Shown here piece after piece: positions 1 to 10,839 of a stretch of DNA of 24,183 nucleotides. The DNA is from Apostichopus parvimensis. Its lineage: Eukaryota; Echinodermata; Holothuroidea; Aspidochirotida; Stichopodidae. Location: assembly GCA_000934455.1 (NCBI GenBank), contig KN882772.1, positions 126,574 to 150,756 of the forward strand, read 5' to 3'. The stretch's first letter is position 1. Every line of letters begins with the position of its first letter. The notes below the pieces were generated by a model. The model was not told where the DNA came from, made no database searches, and saw only the letters and a list, made by a program, of their open reading frames with translations. A program made the position numbers and the translations under genes.

Positions 1-171
1 ATTAAAATTTTGAATGTTATGCGTTGGTGTATAGGTAGCCAATGTAGATCGTAGAGGATAGGAGTGATGTGTTCGTGACGTCTTGAACTAGTGATCATGC
101 GAGCGGCTGCGTTTTGGATAGTCTGTAGAGGATGAAGTGCAGTTTTAGAAAGACCGTTCAGAAGAGCATTA
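1..171 (-). mobile_element. LINE reverse transcriptase, C-terminal fragment
   Basis: Read on the - strand, one open frame encodes CNALLNGLSKTALHPLQ, then IQNAAARMITSSRRHEHITP and LYDLHWLPIHQRITFKIL. The NAAAR, HITP and LHWLP motifs are the usual signature just after the catalytic reverse transcriptase domain in CR1/L2/jockey-like non-LTR elements. The match begins abruptly near 171 with no YADD part upstream, so this is a fragment running out of the window on the left. No stop is visible within it. Confidence 0.85.
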
Positions 172-917
172 CAAATGCTTAATTTTTATTAATGCAGTAA
201 GGCTGTATTGGAGTCACTATTTTTTTTATTTGTGTGCATATGTTACTGCATCAACTTGGTAGCTTAGTGTAGTCCGTCACAATGCTTCTGAAATTTTTTA
301 ATGAAATGCCCTAGAAACTTTGCCAGTACATCGCGTAGGTCTATCGCTTACATATAATATCAAAGTGTATCGAACCGAACCCAACCGGAGCAGAGCTTAG
401 AGTACTTTTGCTTTTTAATTTATTCCAGTGGAATCACGAAGAGAGTGCTTTAGGACTAAGTGTTATAAGCCAAATTCAGGAATGATTGTTTTCTTTGTCG
501 CTAAAGATCAACTTGGGGGAAACAGTGTGGCCTGTGCCACAAGCGTCTAGATCTTTCGTCCACCGATTAGTAAAACTTGACAAGGGTTCTATCGAAATGC
601 AACGAAAGTGCCTGAAAAGAGTGATACTAGATACTGTAACATATCTTGGGTCATGATATTCCGTGCTGAGGGCCAGTAAAATCTGACACAAATATGCCAA
701 GACGAATTCCTCTTTGAGACTATTTTGGTTGTGAATCCTTAGCAAATGACAAAACATAGAGTATTGTCTGCTAGTTTCGCTGTATATATCATATTTCGGT
801 CCGATCTCAATTAAGAAGGATCAATGACGTGTATCCATAGAAATTGCGTGTATCACAGGTGACGAAGGTATTGAACTTTCTAATACCTTGATACTACCTT
901 CTTCAAAAGTTGTCAAC
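172..917. other. Upstream region of PIGF
   Basis: This should hold the PIGF promoter and 5' UTR. I see no TATA box or CpG-dense stretch that I can defend. Open frames on the - strand (476-757) and around 821-1054 resemble no protein I know and are probably chance. Confidence 0.4.
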
Positions 918-1169
918 ATGGCCAGCAACCGAGGCGATCTTCTTGAAGTATCAAAACAGTCATTATTGCGATTGCTATACATGAACATTCTGCTTCTGAT
1001 TTTGCTTTTTTTACTAAATTTTCTTCTTTTAGTTGTAGAATGGAGATTTAACATCGTAACTCATACTAAGGACGCTGTAAAGTTAGCTGTGGTCGCCGTA
1101 ACATTAGTAGAGTCCGTTTGTTTCTTGTTTTGTGGTTCTTTCACGACTTCTACAAACACATATTCTACG
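918..1169 (+). CDS. PIGF: PIGF exon 1 (residues 1-84)
   Basis: The exon begins MASNRGD and carries two strongly hydrophobic segments. It ends in phase 0 at TCTACG|GTGAGC. The frame stays open to 1241, but the GTGAGC donor and the match of the next exon to the family put the end here. This N-terminal part is the least conserved region of PIG-F. Confidence 0.9.
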
Positions 1170-4100
1170 GTGAGCTTCTTTTCTTTGCTTAATGTTCTTC
1201 ATTTCGTTATTTTTTGGCCATTGTTAAATATTCTGATGTGATTATGACCAACCCTATTTGGGTGCAGTTTATCGGTACAGTACATAGTAATCTGAGCCCT
1301 ATCATTATTATTTTGTTTCAGTTGTTGGGTACATACCAGTTTTGCGAGAAATTACTTTGTGTGTGACTGTGCGTGAATATTCACGAAGATGAAAATTGAA
1401 AGTGCCTTAGACTGGACCGTACCTTTTTAAGCTAACACAATGCCCATTGAATAAACGCATCCTACAATTATTTAGAAGCGTATTATTGCTATAATAAGCT
1501 TCACTGCTTACTAAACTCAAACTGCTTACTTCCTCCAAGGTGGGAGCTAGTCACCCAATACTCAATAGGCACTTCATTAAGGATGGCACTCTTTGCCAAT
1601 TTTTGCCAATTTACTTAATTGGTTCAATATGCTTTGTTATGGTACTTTTTTACCCGATTGTGGGTTCAATAATGATGGCACTCTTACTTATTAACCTGAT
1701 CGTCGTCTGGGCCTAAATGCTGATGCTAATTTATACTGTAGGCCTTTTTAAGCTGAAACGTACCACATAGGAAGGAACTATGCTCTTGTAAGTTGTAACA
1801 TATTTGCTTACATCAGAGCATTGTTTGCTTTCATCAAAGTTAATAATCGCTATTAAATTGTAATATTCAGTTTTTGTTCATATTTGCTTCTATTTTTCAT
1901 CTTCTGCATAATATTTTCAATTCTCTTTTTGCAGAAACTGAAGTTTAGAGATCATATCTACAATCTACTGAAGGCTGTTATCATCTTCCTATCTAGCTGT
2001 GTTTTACTCCATGTAATAACAGTATTATATGGAGCTCCAGCATTTGAGTACGTTTGTAACCTTTATTTTGATCAAAGTCAATGTTTTCTCATTCTGTTTT
2101 TGATAGAGGTCTAAAGCTTGACCATAGTTAGATTATTTGGAAGGTAGCCATGTCTGTACCATTTTTCTTTCCACATGGTACAGTTGATGTGACTCGGAGA
2201 ATCTCTAAAGTTCTCATTCAACACCCACTAAATGAAAGAGCCTTACATTGATTATTGGAATTATAAAATGAGAATGTGTATAAAAGATTTGTCTTTCTAG
2301 TGATAAGAGTTGATCAGCAAGGTTGATGAAGCGCCTTGTTGCTCCTGATTTATAGTAACAAATGAATTGGTCAAATAATCATAATAATATTTGCAGTCCT
2401 GCCCTTTTTTTGCACAGTTGATCCAAAATCAGTAATACAGTAGGTAGAGACTGATTAAATTACCATAATTATGAAACACACATTATGAAAGACTGTAATA
2501 GCTACAAAGTTGCATCATTAAAAATGTTGTAATTGTTGGAACAAGGGGGTTTGAGTACAATTGTATAGATGCAGTGTTGTGGATTGAGGTAGGAAAATCC
2601 ATTATCAGATTGTTATCATTTATTTGCAATCGGTCACACACTAATCTCTGATTCAGTAACACATGTACATGATCAAATGTTTCGGGAGAGTTTTGAAGCG
2701 GATTTACATATTGTATTGTCTCAGCATGAATTCTTTACACTTTACCTCTGAAGATTTCTATTAAATGTGTCCTTTCTTTTCTTTCTATAGAAATGTGGAA
2801 CAAACATTCCTATTTTCTCTTTTGCTGACAACATTATCAATAGTGCCTTGCCTCTTATTCATTGGAACAGACTTTGAATCTTGGACAAGGTTATACTTTG
2901 AGAGAAGGTAAGTTGACCTTTGAACTGAAGATGTGTCGTAAACGCTATTTTACAGAATGTAAACTGTCTTGTCGCTTCCAATCACCTTCCGGTACCGAAT
3001 ATTTTATGACTTCTTGAGGGATACCAGGTTGTGCATTTAGGAGTTTAAGTTAGGAAGAAGGCCTTACGGATTCTCTTATCCGTATCAGGTCCAGCAGTTA
3101 TAAAACTTTGTCATGTCATCTAGTGAGCTCATTTTACAAATAACTGCTTGCATTGAATTTGGGGATGCATACACTAGTCAGTCAAATGAAGAAGCTACAG
3201 GTCATTCCATAAATTGGAAAAAAAATTCAAAAGTGTTTTCTTGGCCCTCTTAATTGAATGAAATCATTGATACATTTTGAGTGGATGGGATTTGAATTTT
3301 CAGAGTGTTTGTGGCATGGTTGACGACAGAAAAGGTTCTTTATGAATGGTTGAAATTTGAAATCTCTGTTCAGTGTAGGCTAGCTACTATTTTGATAAGG
3401 GGCAGGTTTGACCATTTTCTAGGTAAAGACTTTGTTGGTCGGTTGTAGAGCTGTATGATGCTTTTGCTTATCATATAAATTTAAATGTGCACAATAAATA
3501 TATCGTAATCTATATTTTTTATTAATTATCTCTTACAAATTTTAGACCAGAGAATGCTGCTGAGTTGTGTTTACTTTATATAGTGGTCTGTTCTTATGTT
3601 GGTGCTTGGTTAGGAGCATTTCCCATACCCCTTGACTGGGAGAGACCTTGGCAGGTATGTCAAACATTTTCCTTCTTGTTACTAACATTTATCTTCAAGT
3701 ACAGAATTTTCAAGAACCCAATCTTTAAAATCTCATGATGAAATTCCATTTTAAACACAAAACAATCCCTGACTCTTCAATTGTTTTTTTTAAACTTTTG
3801 TTTTGTAAATAATGATGCAATCATGGTGATGTAATGATTGCCACAATTTTAGCCAATTCGCAGAGCTTGTTCGAAACATTTGGTGTCGTGAAAAACAGTA
3901 AATAGACTCATGTGCGAGATTTGACCTCCACACATTATAGGCATTTTGAGAAACAGTTCTTACAACATTATTCATCACAGTCATGGTTACTACTGTCAGT
4001 GAAGCAATTAATGAACACATCCCTGATTTAGCAATGTCCTTAAAACGGCTCGCTCTGCTGCGGAAATGTTATTCTGTGACGGACTTTATGTAAATGGTGC

Positions 4101-5298
4101 TTGACATAGTGACTGTGTCACATATATGTGAAAGCAGAAAGCGTTATTTATGGTTGTGAAGAGAAGGGTCAATATATCTGACTGCATATCCATCCCAATT
4201 ACATTTTGACAGGAAATTTGTATTGGTGTAAGGCCTGTAGTGATTAAGTTGTCGGTGTGGTGACACCCAGGGGGCGAGATAGGGTGAAACAAATGACAGC
4301 TAAAAGGTTGATTTGGTTGGCAAAGTACATATGCAGTGATGTATTACTGCTCCCCAATAGCGAACTCTCATAAAGCTTTTAAATTGCCACACAAAAGCTG
4401 AAAAAAAAACGTTTTCTGACACAGTACATATTGAATGCACATGTTTGTGATTATGAGCACAGTTCAGCACAGATAATATTGAAACAGTTAATGTTGGTTG
4501 GAAACATTTTGCTGGCTGTCCAACCTTCAACCAAAGGAGCTGTGGGGAGCCAAAAAGGTAAAAGAAAGGTACTCCCACATTGGTTTGACCTTGAACCTTC
4601 GCTCAAACTCTGCAAACGGGCCCAATTTTTCGGGCACATATGTACATCGTCTTGATTGCATGATTATTAACCACTCATTAGTACAAGAAAAATAGAAATA
4701 AAATGAGGCTTAAAGTTTGGATAGTTCAGACAATAGAACTCAGGTCATGTTACTTTCCTTAGTCAGTTGTCACATTGTTGCCAAGTTGTCATAGCCTCAC
4801 CCGGGCTGCAAAGTAGACTCATCGATATCAATTTTCCTGAAAATGGTTGTCACGACAACTGGAAGTACTTAACAAGTCACAAAGTCACATCACTTTTAAA
4901 AATCAGAGTACCATTTGCAACTTTGATAACTTCATGACAACTATAATTCACACTGCCTACTAGCTTTTACCTACATACCAGCACTGTTGTGAAGATATCA
5001 AATCCAACTGTTGCAATTCTGGAATTGTAGTAGATAAATTGATCATTAAAATATCCATTTTGGGTAGTTACTTCAAGTCTAATATTACACTAAGAAATGC
5101 TTTTTATTTTAACAATGGACAAAGTACGCACATGAACATACTGTTACTGGTATGTATGTATTTATTTATTTTTTCTTTCAGGAATGGCCGATTACAGTAT
5201 GCATTGGTGCACTAGTAGGACATACTGCTGGCATTCTGCTTTCGATTTGTCACCTGTTGTATCACATGACTGAAGGGAACAAGCCACAATTCAGATAG
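918..5298 (+). CDS. PIGF: PIG-F, GPI-anchor ethanolamine-phosphate transferase partner (5 exons)
   Basis: The exons are 918-1169, 1935-2047, 2791-2907, 3546-3654 and 5182-5298, and they join in frame to 235 aa; human PIG-F is 219 aa. The family is a multi-pass ER membrane protein. It stabilises PIG-O and PIG-G, which add ethanolamine phosphate from phosphatidylethanolamine to the mannoses of GPI anchors. Recognition rests on the conserved LHVITVLYGAP stretch (about residues 107-117), a VPCLL motif in exon 3, and the diagnostic GAWLGAFPIPLDWERPWQ at the end of exon 4. Hydrophobic segments lie near residues 18-42 and 55-75 and again in exons 2-5, as expected. The start is ATG 918 in a good context (AACATGG); the reading frame is open a little upstream but has no earlier ATG. 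All four introns are GT-AG and all phases match. No lesion is visible. The call is firm; UTR limits are unknown. Confidence 0.96.
1170..1934 (+). other. PIGF: PIGF intron 1
   Basis: GT-AG intron (GTGAGC to TTTTTGCAG). The sequence is AT-rich and I recognise no element in it. Confidence 0.85.
1935..2047 (+). CDS. PIGF: PIGF exon 2 (residues 85-122)
   Basis: The acceptor is TTTTTGCAG and the donor is GA|GTACGT (phase 2). The exon encodes KLKFRDHIYN followed by a membrane segment and HVITVLYGAPAF. The LYGAP block is a PIG-F family signature. Confidence 0.95.
2048..2790 (+). other. PIGF: PIGF intron 2
   Basis: GT-AG intron (GTACGT to CTATAG). It holds a 9-bp perfect hairpin at 2154-2183 (CTGTACCAT and ATGGTACAG around a 12-nt loop). 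Nothing else stands out. Confidence 0.85.
2791..2907 (+). CDS. PIGF: PIGF exon 3 (residues 122-161)
   Basis: The acceptor is CTTTCTATAG and the donor is AGAAG|GTAAGT (phase 2). The exon encodes NVEQTFLFSLL, then SIVPCLLFIGTDFESWTRLY, a membrane segment and loop that align with the family. Confidence 0.95.
2908..3545 (+). other. PIGF: PIGF intron 3
   Basis: GT-AG intron (GTAAGT to TTTTAG). No recognisable feature. Confidence 0.85.
3546..3654 (+). CDS. PIGF: PIGF exon 4 (residues 161-197)
   Basis: The acceptor is AAATTTTAG and the donor is TGGCAG|GTATGT (phase 0). This exon holds the most diagnostic stretch of the family, GAWLGAFPIPLDWERPWQ. Confidence 0.97.
3655..5181 (+). other. PIGF: PIGF intron 4
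   Basis: GT-AG intron (GTATGT to CTTTCAG), the longest of the gene. Several short overlapping open frames on both strands near 3790-4695 have no recognisable homology and look like chance. I see no defined repeat ends. Confidence 0.85.
5182..5298 (+). CDS. PIGF: PIGF exon 5 (residues 198-235 and stop)
   Basis: The acceptor is TTTCTTTCAG. The exon encodes EWPITVCIGALVGHTAG and a last membrane segment, then a short polar tail ending PQFR before TAG. Confidence 0.95.
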   Translation, partial: EWPITVCIGALVGHTAGILLSICHLLYHMTEGNKPQFR

Positions 5299-6302
5299 TT
5301 CAGAAGTATGTCATAGATTGCTATCCAAGAGTTCTTCATGGGGATGCACCTAAGATCACATCTTGTCGCTGTGCTACTCTTTTGTGATCAGGCTTTCAAT
5401 CATTGGCATTTGAAGAACTTTTTCTGAAAGATCAACAATTCTGCTACATTTGTGATGGTGCCCAGGTGGCCAAACACCCTAAAAAAGTGGACTCTTTCAG
5501 ATTTGATGTAGTAAACATTACATTAGAGTTGTACTTTGTCTATGTAGACTCTGCACTGGAGTTGTGTCATCAATTCCTCATGGACTTCAGTTGACCACTA
5601 AGCAGTTTACTTTGTGGCAGAAGACTGATGTTTTTTTCTTCCCCTCGTACATTTCTGATAGCCCATTTTCTAAGAACTATAAGAGTCTGCTAAAATTAGT
5701 TCTGAGTTTCAAACTTTTTAAGTAGGAATATAGATTTCATTCACTGGTTTCAGCTTCTGTACATCATGATGCCATTTTGTTAAATACATTTGTTGAATGA
5801 TCAGTTCTGATTGATCAATCCCTCCTCCGTACTTAAAAAGGAAATTGCAGTAATTATCCACGGAGACAGAACAAGAAATTATATCATATATGACAGACAT
5901 TGCAATTTTTTATCTCTCAGTGGAGGGTATGTATAATCTTATTCAACAACAACAGTGATTACCTGAGCCTGAATAAGCAGTGCAGCTCTATAAATATTGA
6001 AACAGCTCATAGATAGTGTATACAGCACACCGACAGTGTTCTTGTTGTACATTAGATCAGCCTTTCTTAAATGCTAATATACGTTGAGATTATATAAGTC
6101 ATAGAGCTAAATATTTGTATCCTGCTACGGCCTATACACCAACCAGATATTCCTCCAACATATTTTTTTTTTTAAATTGTGGTAATTGAAACAGCTATTT
6201 TTCTCTCAAGTGGTTCATTACATTGGGTTTAATTTAAGATTCAATTATTAATCTAGAACAATGGCATGCCATATTGAAAATGTGTCTATTTTCACATAAA
6301 AC

Positions 6303-6859
6303 TTCAAGGGATATTTCTGTGACAAGTTGATTGCAAAACAAGACTGTTGAAAATTTTCTGCATCAATAGTTGAAACTTACATCCATATATCATTTTTGTA
6401 TGGTGAAGATATGAATTGCTCAAATTTGGTGATATTTTATTATTGTATCTGGCAACAACAGAAGGGGTTGTGCCAGCATGGCAATTCAGTTATTTTTTTT
6501 TTTTTGCTTTACAATATTTTACTCACTTATTTGTAGAGGTAAAAGTGTTTCTACAGAAAAGCTGTGTTTTGGTGAAGTTTTAACAATCTTAGAACACTGA
6601 CTGCCAAGCAAATCGTCCAAAGGTATCACAGTTTAGGGATAAATCAACAAGCTTATGATAAAGGGATAATCAAGTTTTGGTGATGACATCACACACTACC
6701 TTCTGTGATCCACTCCCTGGAATCGAGGGGTTGAGCCAGTCAAAATAAGTTACATTCAATCAACCAGATCTTGAATGAGGAACAAGGTATCGAGAAACAT
6801 GTTTTCAGCTAATAGGGGCAAATTTTTTTTTTCGTTTGCCACTTGAAATATCCCTTTAA
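6303..6859. mobile_element. Possible TTAA-type MITE
   Basis: The left end TTCAAGGGATATTTC and the right end, read in reverse complement, TTAAAGGGATATTTC match at 14 of 15 bases. Subterminal GTGACAAG and GTGGCAAAC are also alike. The ends fit a non-autonomous DNA transposon that targets TTAA, with the left TTAA mutated to TTCA. The interior is not a long inverted repeat and no transposase is present, so this is tentative. Confidence 0.4.
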
Positions 6860-7124
6860 TACATTTTCTTGAGAAAAAAACTTTCTATAGATCTAAATTG
6901 AGTTCTAATTTCCAAAGAATAATAATCATTAAAGGGAAGACATTGATCATATAATATTCACTCCTTGTGAGAATTTGTGTCATTACATAAAACTTGTGGT
7001 TGTTCAAATATATTAGCTGGCTAGCTTGGCCATTTGAGATGTTTGGAGTTGATAATTTGTTTGAACTGCTTAATATTCTGGTAGTTTCTGAGCTATAGAA
7101 AATAGCAAAGAAATATACCGCTAG

Positions 7125-7178
7125 AAATGGGATTCAAACCAGCTATCTTGGTGGTGCATTAACCCAGAGGTGACCTCC
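7125..7178 (-). mobile_element. Faint tRNA-like SINE head
   Basis: On the - strand, GGTTTGAATCC is a near-match to a pol III B box. It is preceded about 25 nt upstream by CTGGGTTAATGCACC, which looks like a degenerate A box and D-loop. The spacing is short and no cloverleaf forms, so this is not a functional tRNA. It may be a decayed tRNA-derived SINE. Confidence 0.3.
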
Positions 7179-7540
7179 ATTCTTCATTTACTTGGAATTA
7201 TTTTGGTATTCTTTGAAAAGTGACTTTTTATAGGGAGCACTAATTGAAAAAAGTAAAAAATTATAAAGCACTAAAGAAGGAAAAGTCCAGATATTTTTAT
7301 GTTAAATTTTGTTAATTCTGCAAAAGCTTACAATCATATTAATATATTCATTGCACTTACAAATGTTCAGAGATGTCTAACATGTAATTAATATTGTAAA
7401 ACCTTTGAAATCATATATTCTCATTTCCTGTTGACAGTTGTAGACATCCAAATTATTGAGTGCATCAGAAACAGAAACTGTTCAGTCAGCACACCGCCTC
7501 CTGGTATAAAAAAATATAAAAAATTATAATATTGATAAGT

Positions 7541-7546
7541 AATAAA
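7541..7546 (+). terminator. Candidate PIGF poly(A) signal
   Basis: A canonical AATAAA in an A/T-rich stretch, the first such hexamer I found downstream of the PIGF stop on this strand; variant signals such as ATTAAA occur earlier, near 6929. It would imply a 3' UTR of about 2.2 kb. The site is a guess without transcript data. Confidence 0.25.
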
Positions 7547-8011
7547 ATAAACACCAGTAGCTATCTGAAAATTAGAAAACTTGTTATTTGGTGGGCGATT
7601 GATTTGCTTTCATTAAACTCTGAAAGGTGAAAAGACATTTTTTGTAAAATATCCTTGCTTCTTTCAAATTTGATAACAACTTTACAGTTAGATCTCCATT
7701 GTTGATTTACTGACGTGCACACAGCAAGATATGGATATGAAATATTTCACTTGTCACATCTATTTTAAACTATCCTGATTTAATAAGAGGAAGTTTCTAC
7801 TCCCTTCCCTCTGTAAGTTCTTGAATTAATGATATGACTTATACATTCAGTACGTTCAGCAATATGGAAAATTAAATTCATTTTCACTTCATCATGTGTC
7901 GGATTTCTTTAGAGTACCCTCATCACCATCCACGATGTTACAATGTCCTTCCGTGATATTAAGTCAGCAAGCATCATATGCAGACATCGAAATTCGGGCT
8001 ATGTACTTGCC

Positions 8012-8340
8012 AAGTGGATTTTACTGTTTTGCCAGTAGATAAACAAAAGGCACTGGAGATTTTCTGCCAGTTGACAAATTAAGAACAAAAACAAGTTCAT
8101 ATTTCAGCAAAAACAATTTCATACAACAAAACAAGTTCATACTACAAAATCGTGAGTGAAAGAATCAGCATGACTTCTGTGCCTAACATGAGCCATGCAT
8201 TACTGCTTAACGTCAGCAAATATTATTGAACTGCTTCCATAAACCTGTAGAGTAACAAATGTGAGCTGTAATTCAGGAAAATGCCTGTGGGACCTTTACT
8301 TTTAGCGAGTTGTAGTTTAAGCACTTGCTTTTGTTACACT
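8012..8340 (+). repeat. Dispersed repeat, copy A
   Basis: Shares a long diverged match with 15378-15671 in the same orientation. Shared blocks in order include TTGCCAGTAGATAAA, CAGTTGACAA, AAAGAATC.GCATGA, GCATTACTGC, TCAGCAAATATTA and TTTAAGCACTTGC.TTTGTTACACT. Copy A has an extra insert near 8088-8150 with three CAAAACAAGTTCATA-like units. No open frame or terminal repeats are seen; the family is unknown to me. Confidence 0.75.
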
Positions 8341-8693
8341 AGCTTTATGAAATTCTAGGCCTAATACTATATTTTTAAAGTTTCATAGCTTTGAGACCCC
8401 AAATTTTACTTGACTTGCAAAACTAGAAATACATATTTCCATTTTTCTTTATTGTTTTTGTTTTGTTTTTGTTTATTTTTCACTTTGAAATAAATGGAAA
8501 GCATCAAGTAAACTTTCTTCAACCTTCTAATGATATGTTTTGCTATAAGATTCAAAAATTTAAGTACTTCTCTGACCTGTTCATTCTAGATATAGTAAGA
8601 ACTAAACTGCGACATGATCTATCATGACTGGCATCAACCCATTTGTGAATGTGAAAAGATTTGGGGAAAAAAGTTTTCAAAGTTGGCTGTGTA

Positions 8694-9130
8694 ATCTCAA
8701 TCAACCTCCCACTGGCTCTCAATGGAAATATTACAGCATCAACATGGACCACACAAGACCCTACTGGACAGAATGAATGATCTTAATAGCTACAGAAGGT
8801 CATCTCAATCAACCTCCCATCCCACCCACTCTCAATGACAATATACAGCATCAACATGGACCACACAAGACCCTACTGGACAGAATGAATGATCTTTAAA
8901 GCTACAAAGGTCATCTCAATCAACCTCCCATCCCACCCACTCTCAATGACAATATACAGCATCAACATGGACCACACAAGACCCTACTGGACAGAATGAA
9001 TGATCTTTAAAGCTACAAAGGTCATCTCAATCAACCTCCCATCCCACTTGCTATCAATGACAAAATTATACAGCATTAACATGGACTGCAAACGAGCCTA
9101 CTGAACAGAATATATGATCTTAAAGCTATA
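8694..9130 (+). repeat. Tandem repeat, four units of about 110 bp
   Basis: Units begin at 8694, 8802, 8913 and 9024, each with ATCTCAATCAACCTCCCA near its start and ending near GACAGAATGAATGATCTT. Units 2 and 3 are nearly identical; the outer two are more diverged, as in an array grown by internal duplication. No coding frame runs through it. It lies between the two genes, possibly in a 3' UTR. Confidence 0.9.
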
Positions 9131-9743
9131 AAACGAAAGAAATATGCCAATCAAATTTAAAATGATACTAGTATGTAACACTCCTTTGACAATACTGTGA
9201 ATCCATTGAAGAACGTGTTAACTTCAACTTTGGTCAATTGCACATAAAGAACACACTGGTGTAGATTTTGTAAAAATGTTACGAAGAAAGAAAATTGAGG
9301 CTGCCATAACTTGCTGGAAAAGCATATTTTAAGTATGATTATAAATCCGGTATTCTAGTAATGTTGCAAGTTGTAAACTAGTGATATCATAGATGGCAGT
9401 TAAGAATAAAAACATTAGCACCTGCAAATGTCATTTGCTACTTAATTCCAACAAAACCAGATAGACAATATTAAAAATTGATCATAAGGCTTTCAAATTG
9501 TACAAAACAATGCATCACATTTGTACATTGGGTTCGTAGGTCACTGTACTCACTCTTTCACTAAGAGCAACCAGAGCCGAAGGAGGACAGAATCTGAGTC
9601 CTGACCCAAGTCCACTTTACTCTGACCAGGCTCCAACTCGATCGTAGCTGTACAGCTGTACTCAGACTCCGGTCAAGTCCAGTCAACTATGCCAAGTTGC
9701 TCACATGGTTAAATATTTCTGGTTAATTTTTTACTTTTAGCCT

Positions 9744-9749
9744 TTTATT
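9744..9749 (-). terminator. Candidate seipin poly(A) signal
   Basis: AATAAA on the - strand about 770 nt past the seipin stop codon. Other candidates lie further on near 8450-8475. No downstream GU-rich element was evaluated. Confidence 0.25.
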
Positions 9750-10519
9750 ACCAGCAATCTGAAAAACTATGTCCCACAAGGACTAGCTGTTTGCGTATTG
9801 AACAAATTCAGTTTGCAAAACTTAGCATCAATAACATACTATGCAGTATGCACTAAAATTTATGATTTACAATCATGTTATTACATACTCCAGCAATACA
9901 AGAAAGAAAATGGTAGAGCAAGCATTGAAGGAAAGAAACAGGTACCTTAAAACAACTGTTAGTTACGGCATGATGAAAATGGGCTCAAATGTTAAATGCT
10001 TTACAATGAAACAAGACAACATTACAATTAATTTATGAGACTCAATGGTCTATATTGTGTTAACATGTTAATAGCCACTCTTTCATTAGGAGCAGCTACA
10101 GTACATGGATGTTTGTGACCGCATAGGTCTCTGAATTAGGTTAAGTAGTGTCCAGTAATTTGGGTAACTAAAACATCTCCTTGGTGAGACTGACACAAAG
10201 CTACAACCAAACAACAAAAATGCAAGTTTAGGTCAACAGTCCTGTTCATGCCATTAAATTTCGGATTTTATCTTTAAAAATATCCTGGTCATGATGCAGT
10301 AGGAAATATTAGCAATGTACCAACAGACAGCACACATTCAACACACCTGACAAAACGAAATACCGAACACTTTTTCCCTGAGAATAATTGTTCAGTAAAT
10401 GTTGTAATTCTCTTGGTCCACCTTCACACAGTTTACTTCTAACGTGATGCTAATCTTGGCAGCCATCGAAACTCAACTGTTATCTCCCATATGAAGAAGC
10501 ATTCATCAATAAAAACAAA

Positions 10520-10839
10520 TCAGTCCACGGATGACTTTGCTCCATGTCTGAATCTGGCTCCAGGAGGATTGCCTTCTGCTCCCTTTGCCTGATCACTTGT
10601 ATCCAAGGTAACCGGATCATCTCTGCTGTCCTCGATGGTCTCAAAGCTGTCACTTGATCCACTCTTAATATTAGCTTCAGAGATCTTCCCAGGGTCTCTT
10701 CTTCTGTTCATACCCGAGAGGTCCGTGCAGAGCAAGATGTCGTCATCTGAATCGTCATCGCTGTACGAGATGTCAATCCGACCAGAGGCCCACGTTCTCT
10801 GCTGGCCGGCCTTGGACGATTTTAGATCTTGTAGTAAGT
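10520..10839 (-). CDS. BSCL2: Seipin exon 8 (residues 266-371, cytosolic tail and stop)
   Basis: The acceptor is GTTATATCTCCAG. Encodes a polar tail of 105 residues with the run SDDDSDDDIL near residues 292-301, then serine, threonine and acidic residues (SSDSFETIEDSRDD). Seipin tails are poorly conserved, so the assignment rests on the open frame, matching phase, acceptor and position. The frame extends upstream to 10957, but only through intron sequence. Confidence 0.82.

Larger units (their letters stand above)
5299..10519. other. Intergenic and 3' UTR region between convergent genes
   Basis: About 5.2 kb between the PIGF stop and the seipin stop. It is AT-rich, with only short, unrecognised open frames (for example near 5403-5594 and 9841-10038). 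It must hold both 3' UTRs and their poly(A) sites. Repeats inside it are listed separately: 6303-6859, 7125-7178, 8012-8340 and 8694-9130. Confidence 0.7.

Noticed and set aside
476-757. 93-codon open frame on the - strand upstream of PIGF
   Set aside because: No recognisable domain, not continuous with the LINE fragment, and a length expected by chance.
888-917. Upstream extension of PIGF exon 1 beginning at TTG
   Set aside because: There is no ATG in frame there; the ATG at 918 has a good context and gives a normal-length protein.
2154-2183. 9-bp perfect hairpin in PIGF intron 2 as a possible microRNA precursor
   Set aside because: The stem is far too short for a pre-miRNA and does not extend beyond nine pairs.
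9590-9690. GAGTC/GACTC-rich stretch as a tandem repeat
   Set aside because: The words recur irregularly with no stable period; it may be a decayed repeat but I cannot define units.
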